From the NCBI RefSeq assembly GCF_024347615.1, contig NZ_AP025508.1, positions 1,798,001-1,862,000 on the forward strand: a stretch of 64,000 nt of DNA. The letters run 5' to 3'. Made by a program: the position numbers and the translations under genes. This DNA comes from Vibrio splendidus. GTDB lineage: Bacteria; Pseudomonadota; Gammaproteobacteria; Enterobacterales; Vibrionaceae. Under the pieces are notes generated by a model. That model was not told where the DNA came from and searched no databases. It saw only the letters and a list, made by a program, of their open reading frames with translations. This document shows, piece by piece, positions 63,545 to 64,000 of this stretch; the stretch's first letter is position 1, and each line of letters opens with the position of its first letter.

Positions 63545-64000
63545 TTAGATACCAGCACCGACTTGGAAGTAGAGGGCGGTATCTTCTTCACTGAACGCAA
63601 TATCAATCCCTGAAATCAAACCATAGCGTCTTGCGATAAGGTATCGGAAACCGACACCGTAAGCCGCGTGAGAGCTTTGATCAAACATGTCTTTATCGCT
63701 GTCACCCGCATAGCCAATTCCCGTAAACACCGCGGTTGACCAACGTGGTGTCCACTGTTTGCTTACTTGAACTTCTGCCGCGACCGTGTGTTCACCTTGA
63801 TAGCGATTGCGGGCGATACCTCTCAGTTCAATGTCTGGGTAATATTGAGGAGAAAGCACTCGTTCGTTGGTCGACAATGATTTGTACTGTCCTCGCAACG
63901 CTAAGTTCCACTCTTTGTTTAACTCCCAATAATTCAGCCCTTCCAAATTAAACGTTTGATAGGTGTAATCACTGCCAATCGCATCACCAAACCAAAGGTA
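63545..64000 (-). CDS. Omp85/D15-type outer-membrane barrel (N-terminal part cut by window edge)
   Basis: Only the C-terminal 151 residues lie in the window; the open frame continues past 64000. The visible part is strands such as ALRGQYKSL, AAEVQVSKQW and AVFTGIGYAGD, then AYGVGFRYLIARRYGLISGIDIAFSEEDTALYFQVGAGI-type closing strands. The R-Y-G-L-x-x-G-x-D-x-A and final x-F-x-V-G pattern fit the bacterial surface antigen family. It could be a BamA/TamA relative or a lipoprotein-transport barrel. Confidence 0.75.
   Translation of the reverse strand, partial: YLWFGDAIGSDYTYQTFNLEGLNYWELNKEWNLALRGQYKSLSTNERVLSPQYYPDIELRGIARNRYQGEHTVAAEVQVSKQWTPRWSTAVFTGIGYAGDSDKDMFDQSSHAAYGVGFRYLIARRYGLISGIDIAFSEEDTALYFQVGAGI

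Overview
The window is bacterial chromosomal DNA, densely coding and moderately AT-rich by eye, and fits a marine Vibrio of the Splendidus/Harveyi type. Supporting points are a fhuCDB-yojI-fhuA iron cluster, a paired DASH cryptochrome and iron-sulfur photolyase, a glpT-glpQ pair, a secreted sphingomyelinase, dispersed palindromic intergenic repeats, and above all several degraded copies of VCR-like attC recombination sites. No rRNA, tRNA, transposase, integrase, phage or CRISPR locus was seen. Species and chromosome cannot be fixed from sequence alone.

Layout. 0-3.4 kb: a partial methyltransferase, a PAS-PAS-GGDEF diguanylate cyclase followed by a 21-bp tandem repeat, and a GNAT acetyltransferase. 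3.4-6.9 kb: two secreted enzymes on the minus strand, a subtilisin-like protease and a sphingomyelinase C-like phosphodiesterase. 7-14.8 kb: arginine exporter ArgO, a glutathione transferase, an outer-membrane barrel and the sbcDC nuclease operon. 14.8-20.7 kb: a repeat patch, a DUF2256 mini-protein, a RIO kinase, a translationally coupled minus-strand operon (cryptochrome-DASH, FeS photolyase, short-chain dehydrogenase) and a universal stress protein. 20.9-22.7 kb: a PcfJ-like protein with a tiny zinc-ribbon partner, then a GNAT. 23-31 kb: hydroxamate-siderophore import (FhuC, FhuD, FhuB), then a Fur-box-led pair of a YojI-type ABC exporter and a FhuA-type receptor. 31.2-34.5 kb: DUF3297 and the glycerol-3-phosphate pair glpT-glpQ.

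34.7-63.5 kb is the accessory part: about 45 mostly short, mostly single-gene units, all on the plus strand apart from two. They encode GNAT acetyltransferases, NUDIX hydrolases, VOC/glyoxalase-fold proteins, HAD phosphatases, small zinc ribbons, small membrane proteins and resistance-type enzymes (deaminase, MccF-like peptidase, CatB-like acetyltransferase). Between about 41.8 and 52.2 kb the gaps hold decayed VCR-like attC sites placed as in an integron cassette array: stop codon, attC, then the next start 10-50 bp after a GTTA core. No intI or attI is present, so I read the region as a fossil cassette array (a cluster of attC sites lacking an integrase) whose genes are now fixed and presumably each carry their own promoter.

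The window closes with the C-terminal part of an Omp85-type outer-membrane barrel on the minus strand, cut by the right edge.

Limits: gene families are called from recognisable motifs, not database searches. Repeat and operator calls are by eye.
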